Assembly (NCBI RefSeq): GCF_022763345.1
Contig: NZ_JALEGS010000011.1
Span: forward strand, 1-64,000
Direction of reading: 5' to 3'
Source of the DNA: Phaeodactylibacter sp.
GTDB taxonomy: Bacteria > Bacteroidota > Bacteroidia > Chitinophagales > Saprospiraceae
Length of the DNA: 64,000 nucleotides
The translations under genes were made by a program, and so were the position numbers. Positions 60,205-64,000 of this stretch are shown here, in pieces (the stretch's first letter is position 1; each line of letters opens with the position of its first letter). The notes below the pieces were generated by a model, which worked only from the letters and a program-made list of their open reading frames with translations, had not been told where the DNA came from and made no database searches.

Positions 60205-61077
60205 TTAATCCAAAGCACGCTTCAAATCGCGCAGCAGGCGGCGCTGCCCGAGCTCTATCCGAAACTCCATACGCTCGTTGAGCAGCCGGCCCTCTTCCGT
60301 TGAATTGGAAGCGCGGGGAGCAAAATCCCCCTTGCCCGCCACCGTTACCCGGCTGGTGCTTAGCTCGTATTTCCGGGTCAGTTCGTTCACCAGAGTTGCA
60401 GCCCGCATGGCACTAAACTCCCACTTGCTGTTGATGCTGTTGCGGCGCAAGGGCTCGTTATTGTTGTGGCCGATGACGGTGAGCTGTAGCGTGGGATAAT
60501 CTGCCAGATACCGGCTGATGATCAGCAGGGTTGAGTCGGCCTCCCGTTCGAGGCGGGTGGTACTGCCCGGATAAAACAGATAATCCGATAGCACAGATAA
60601 CGACAAATAGCCACCGGGTTCCACATCAAGGGTAAAAGCAGCGGAATCCCGCCTTTGCAAAGTATCCAGCAGCTGAGCACCAAGGGTATCAAGCTCGGCA
60701 TTGCGGGCTTCCAGCAAGGCCTGAAAAGCGGCAATTTTGGTATCTCTTTCGGCAATGAGGGCATCGCGTTCCCGCAGGCGGGCATCCAGGTCCTCCACTT
60801 CATTGGAGCGCTTTTGCTGCAACTGTTCAATTTCATCATCCAAGGCGATGATGCGGTCTTGCAAATTGCGCTGACTAGCGAGCAGGGCTGTATTCTCCCC
60901 GCGGCGCTCAGCAGTATCCAGTCGCAACTGGTAAACGAGATTTGTGGTGGAATCCAACCGGTAAGTTAAGCTGTCTGCCACCGCATCAGCAGTAGCGAGG
61001 GCAGCCAGGTGCTTTTTTTTGCTTACACAGGATACCAGCAGCAGGGGAAACAGTCCAATCCAAAGTATTTTCCTCAT
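60205..61077 (-). CDS. OmpA family lipoprotein with coiled coil
   Basis: The 290 residues have a signal peptide with lipobox (LLVSC, Cys17), then a coiled coil (about 30-155, rich in E, R, L and Q) and an OmpA/MotB peptidoglycan-binding domain (about 165-280). The latter includes TVIGHNNNEPLRRNSINSKW and NERMEFRIEL. It probably tethers the outer membrane to peptidoglycan. ATG 61077 is preferred; the open frame extends 7 residues upstream. It follows the coiled-coil membrane protein gene on the same strand. Confidence 0.88.
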   Translation of the reverse strand: MRKILWIGLFPLLLVSCVSKKKHLAALATADAVADSLTYRLDSTTNLVYQLRLDTAERRGENTALLASQRNLQDRIIALDDEIEQLQQKRSNEVEDLDARLRERDALIAERDTKIAAFQALLEARNAELDTLGAQLLDTLQRRDSAAFTLDVEPGGYLSLSVLSDYLFYPGSTTRLEREADSTLLIISRYLADYPTLQLTVIGHNNNEPLRRNSINSKWEFSAMRAATLVNELTRKYELSTSRVTVAGKGDFAPRASNSTEEGRLLNERMEFRIELGQRRLLRDLKRALD

Positions 61078-61097
61078 TTGCAGACGATTTAGCCCCA

Positions 61098-61105
61098 CAA
61101 ATATA
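61098..61105 (-). promoter_or_regulatory. -7 promoter element of the OmpA lipoprotein gene
   Basis: On the minus strand it reads TATATTTG, an exact TANNTTTG, 20 nt before ATG 61077. At 20-nt spacing the -33 position reads TTC (one mismatch). It sits inside the longer open frame and so supports the shorter start. Confidence 0.5.
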
Positions 61106-61154
61106 GCCTTCCTGATCTGTCCGCTGAAAAATACTCGCGCGTTCCTGAAATCAG

Positions 61155-61192
61155 CGAGCCCCGAAAAGGCGCAGAAGCTTTCCCGGGGCTCG
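61155..61192. other. stem-loop after the coiled-coil protein gene
   Basis: CGAGCCCCG (61155-61163) pairs perfectly with CGGGGCTCG (61184-61192). On the minus strand, the direction of the upstream gene, no U tract follows, so termination is uncertain. Confidence 0.45.
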
Positions 61193-61224
61193 AATAGTTT
61201 TATTGGAATTTATTCCGGCCAGGT

Positions 61225-62136
61225 TTAACGCAGCCGTATGCTGGAGGAGCCCAGCATACCGATTTCCGTAAAGATGGACACCCGGTAAAACCCAGCGTCA
61301 AGTTTATCTTCCAGGTCGTATACGAAAGATAGACGTTGGTTCTCAGCAATATCCACATCTTTCGCTTTGACGGCGATGATGTCCATTTCCTGGTTATTGA
61401 CAATAGTTTTTGCCTTTACCGGATTGGCAGCAGCAATTGGCGTTCCCTTGTCATCGTTAATGGTCAGATAAAGGGTACGCAGTCCCTGCAGCTCGTCCGG
61501 CACACCAGTCAGGTCGAAGCTGACCCGGATGGTCCGTACACGGCGCGCTTTGGAGGTTACTTTGTCATTGCCTTTTTCCAGCTCTACCTGAAAGGCAGAA
61601 GCTTTAAAGTTTTCCAGCGTCAGCCGGCTATTTTCCTCTTCAATGGTTCGCCGGATGTTGTTCAGCTGCTCAATCTCTTCTTTGGAAGCCGTGAGTTCGC
61701 CTTCCATGACGCCCATAGCCTGACGCAGGGAGTCATTCTCAGCTACTAACCCCTGAATATTGGACTGCAGCTCATCCTTCAGAGACATGAGTTCCTGAAT
61801 CTCAGCCCGCAGGGCATTGATCTCCGAGGAACTTTTCGCACGGATATTCCGGATGGCAGCCTCTTTTTGCGCGATGGTTTCCTGCGCTTGTGCAATATCG
61901 CCTTGCAATTGGCCATTTTGCTCAGCAAGCATGGTATACTCACCCTGTAGGCTATCCACTTCTGAAAGCAGGTCTTCTCTGAGGCTTTCCAGGTCTTCCA
62001 CTGTACCTTCCAGTTTATCCCGGACGCCTTCCAGTTCCTTACGTTGATTGTTTTGGTTGAGCCCCCAAATACCGGCGGCGATAAATAGGATGGCTAAGAT
62101 AACGATGGCGGCAATCATGCCTTTCTTCTGGTCCAT
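61225..62136 (-). CDS. membrane-anchored coiled-coil protein of unknown function
   Basis: The 303 residues start with a single N-terminal hydrophobic helix (about 7-25, MIAAIVILAILFIAAGIWG), a long coiled coil (about 30-180, heptads rich in E, L, Q), then a beta-rich C-terminal domain (about 200-303, VRTIRVSFDLTGVPDELQGL to FYRVSIFTEIG). I do not recognise the domain. The architecture suggests an inner-membrane protein reaching into the periplasm. The OmpA lipoprotein gene follows. Confidence 0.75.
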   Translation of the reverse strand: MDQKKGMIAAIVILAILFIAAGIWGLNQNNQRKELEGVRDKLEGTVEDLESLREDLLSEVDSLQGEYTMLAEQNGQLQGDIAQAQETIAQKEAAIRNIRAKSSSEINALRAEIQELMSLKDELQSNIQGLVAENDSLRQAMGVMEGELTASKEEIEQLNNIRRTIEEENSRLTLENFKASAFQVELEKGNDKVTSKARRVRTIRVSFDLTGVPDELQGLRTLYLTINDDKGTPIAAANPVKAKTIVNNQEMDIIAVKAKDVDIAENQRLSFVYDLEDKLDAGFYRVSIFTEIGMLGSSSIRLR

Positions 62137-62261
62137 AGTTGTTACAGTTAGTTGGTTTTGATGATGAAACTTGTCTTTTTTTCAAGCGTGCTTCTTCCCC
62201 CCTAACGAAGTGCAATGGCCAAATCGCATGATTGCCTCCACTTTTTTTAACATTTTTTTAA

Positions 62262-64000
62262 TTATTCCACAATGGTCATTCTCAGCGTGGTCCGGGACTG
62301 CCCCTGACTGAGCTGCAGGTTGTAAGTCCCCGCCGACAAGCCCTCCACAGGCAGCTGTAGTTGATGCCCTCCTGCCGATATTTCCGTTTGACCGCTGCGC
62401 AGGCGCTGCCCGAATTGGTTGGTCAGGCTCCAGGCCATGACACCTGCCTTGGGGCTACGAACGGACAACTGCGCCTGATTGACTACCGGGTTGGGGAATA
62501 TCCGCGCTTTGAGCCCACCGGTCTCTGCAAATGAAGCACTAGAAGGGTCCAGGTCAAGCACTTCAATCAGGTCCAGGTAAATGAAGTTGCCATAGTCACC
62601 AACATTTTCAAATTCTATTGTCACAGCTTGTCCTGTGAAATCTGCCAGGGAAACGGTTTCCGTACGCCATTCCTCACAACCTTCAGGCACGAACGGGCTA
62701 ATTTCCGGGCTTGCTGTTGCCAGGTCGCTGCCAAAGGCTTCATACACGGTGGTTTTATTGCCATCGCAATCGATCAGGTTTACCCTCAGCCCATCGGCAA
62801 TACCGGTCGTCTTCTGGGCATGAGCCACATCAAAACGCAGCGTGGGGTCATTCAAACTGCTCAGGTCGAAATTGGCACGCAGGTAATCGCTTGTATTGCG
62901 GGTATCGACCAGGAAGTTGTTGATGCGCATGGCACCGGGGTCGCAGAAATCAAAGTCAACCCGTTCCCAGGCCGCGAGGTCACCCTCAGGGTTCTCCACC
63001 GTCCACGTTGCTGCCGGGAAAGCATCTTCAAAGGTCTCCAGGTAAGGCTGTTGCAGTTGCCGCACTTCCACATGGTTCATTTGTGCCAGGGTATCAGCAA
63101 TACTGCCTTTGTAGGCGATTAGCTCCACGGCATAACTGCCTCCTTCCGAATAAATAACGGTTGGCATTTCCGCCGTTGAAGTTGCCGGCTGCCCACCTGG
63201 GAAATACCAACGGATACTGTCATAGACACCGGTCGTCAGATTCTCAAATAGCACCGGCTCGCCTGGGCAAATCTCGCGGGCTTCCGGCCCAAAGGCAGGC
63301 TGAAGAGCATCCACTTTAAACCGGAAATACCCCTCCGGTGCCACGATAGGGCGCACCTGAGATTTCCCGCTATTGGCTTCGGCAGCCAGGTAGTATTCCA
63401 CTACCGTATTTTCCGGGAAGGGTGGAATGCTGCTTGTCCAGACGGACTCGGATGTATCAGAAAGCACCATATTAACTGTGGTATAATCAGCCTCGCCAGC
63501 CGTTCGGTAGTTCAGCGTGGCCTCTGTAATGCCGCTCTTGTGCTTGATGATCGCGCTGAGTGGGTAGGCTTCTTCCGTACTTTCCTGATCGCGCAGGCGG
63601 GCGTGGGCTATCCACAGCGGATCGTTCACGCCTACCAGCTTGGTTATGCAGTGGATCGCACCAAGGCTGGGGATGATACCGTTGCAGTCAATGCCCACGA
63701 TATTGTAGCCGGGCAGGGCTTCTTCATAAATGCGCAGGGCGGTGGTATCGTACTGCTCATCGTAAGTAGGCACAAGCACTGTGCCATTCACAAACAGCGA
63801 ATTGGTGTAGGTGCGGTAGTCCCCATTTTGATCCGGATAGCGCCCCTGGGCGTCCGGTGGCATGGGGGTTCTTATGATTCGGTAAGAATTACCGAATGGT
63901 GTCGGCACCTCATTGAGCAGGTACTCAATATTGGCTTCGATCTGCGGGCCATCGGACACGCCTTCCGGGTACTCCCCAATGATAATGGTTTCTTCGTCAA
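62262..64000 (-). CDS. secreted agmatine/peptidyl-arginine deiminase-like protein, partial
   Basis: The open frame runs off the right edge, so the N terminus is missing; the GTG at 63959 is not a start. The first part is the end of a PAD_porph (agmatine or peptidyl-arginine deiminase) domain, with the catalytic Cys in GAIHCITKLVG. Beta-sandwich modules follow, including a PKD-like part (SIRWYFPGGQPATST). A type A T9SS sorting domain (about the last 75 residues: ARIFPNPVVNQAQL, GTYNLQLSQG) ends it. It should be exported to the surface or medium and deiminate agmatine or peptidyl-arginine; which one is unknown. Confidence 0.85.
   Translation of the reverse strand, partial: DEETIIIGEYPEGVSDGPQIEANIEYLLNEVPTPFGNSYRIIRTPMPPDAQGRYPDQNGDYRTYTNSLFVNGTVLVPTYDEQYDTTALRIYEEALPGYNIVGIDCNGIIPSLGAIHCITKLVGVNDPLWIAHARLRDQESTEEAYPLSAIIKHKSGITEATLNYRTAGEADYTTVNMVLSDTSESVWTSSIPPFPENTVVEYYLAAEANSGKSQVRPIVAPEGYFRFKVDALQPAFGPEAREICPGEPVLFENLTTGVYDSIRWYFPGGQPATSTAEMPTVIYSEGGSYAVELIAYKGSIADTLAQMNHVEVRQLQQPYLETFEDAFPAATWTVENPEGDLAAWERVDFDFCDPGAMRINNFLVDTRNTSDYLRANFDLSSLNDPTLRFDVAHAQKTTGIADGLRVNLIDCDGNKTTVYEAFGSDLATASPEISPFVPEGCEEWRTETVSLADFTGQAVTIEFENVGDYGNFIYLDLIEVLDLDPSSASFAETGGLKARIFPNPVVNQAQLSVRSPKAGVMAWSLTNQFGQRLRSGQTEISAGGHQLQLPVEGLSAGTYNLQLSQGQSRTTLRMTIVE

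Overview
The window comes from a Bacteroidota chromosome, most likely a Saprospiria/Lewinella-type marine or activated-sludge lineage. This placement is an inference from gene content. Supporting signs are type IX secretion (T9SS) cargo with both type A and type B C-terminal domains, a PorP/SprF protein, PorT-like and DUF5686 outer-membrane proteins, and Bacteroidota-type promoters (TTG, about 20 nt, TANNTTTG). I see no tRNA, rRNA, CRISPR array, insertion sequence, phage gene or integrase. The window reads as core chromosome with a few lineage-specific surface modules.

Layout. 1-400 holds a tandem hairpin repeat and no gene. 401-4752 is a proteostasis block: trigger factor, ClpP and ClpX, followed by the haem enzyme HemJ. 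4804-11937 carries housekeeping genes (an NfeD-like membrane protein, prs, rplY, omega-amidase, an NlpC/P60 lipoprotein, adk, obgE, a CobW GTPase). 12106-26577 mixes proteases (S41, rhomboid, S9), an Omp85-like barrel, a membrane-bound AraC regulator, a nucleoside deaminase, an Nfu-type Fe-S protein, a PorT-like barrel, a GNAT enzyme and exonuclease III. 27149-37652 is one minus-strand surface module: a 2393-residue adhesin with a type B sorting domain, its PorP/SprF partner, and a PD40-OmpA protein. 38146-51318 returns to mixed genes: gltX with a 66-aa partner, polysaccharide deacetylase, ExbD, tocopherol-cyclase-like, DUF2237, a conserved protein of unknown role, an M15 carboxypeptidase, a thioredoxin-fold protein, a T9SS type A protein, mnmG and rnhB. 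51371-64000 holds DUF5686, a GCS2-like/CBS fusion, a BlaI/M56 regulatory pair with three operators, an LACTB-like serine hydrolase, an OmpA lipoprotein, a coiled-coil membrane protein, and a secreted agmatine/peptidyl-arginine deiminase-like protein cut by the window edge.

How the genes work together. Trigger factor and ClpXP form a nascent-chain folding and degradation set. prs and rplY form a nucleotide/translation pair. The adhesin-SprF-OmpA module resembles the SprB/SprF gliding and adhesion loci of Flavobacterium, in which a SprF-like protein is needed to export type B cargo. In the BlaI/M56 pair the predicted promoter is embedded among three near-identical operators, so autorepression is the simplest reading. 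The M56 protein has replaced the usual penicillin-sensor domain with a long Glu/Gln/Leu coiled coil, so its signal is unlikely to be a beta-lactam. Two gene-free intervals (26578-27148 and 45673-46188) each end in a strong intrinsic terminator that serves no visible gene. They are the best candidates for unannotated small RNAs or micro-peptides.
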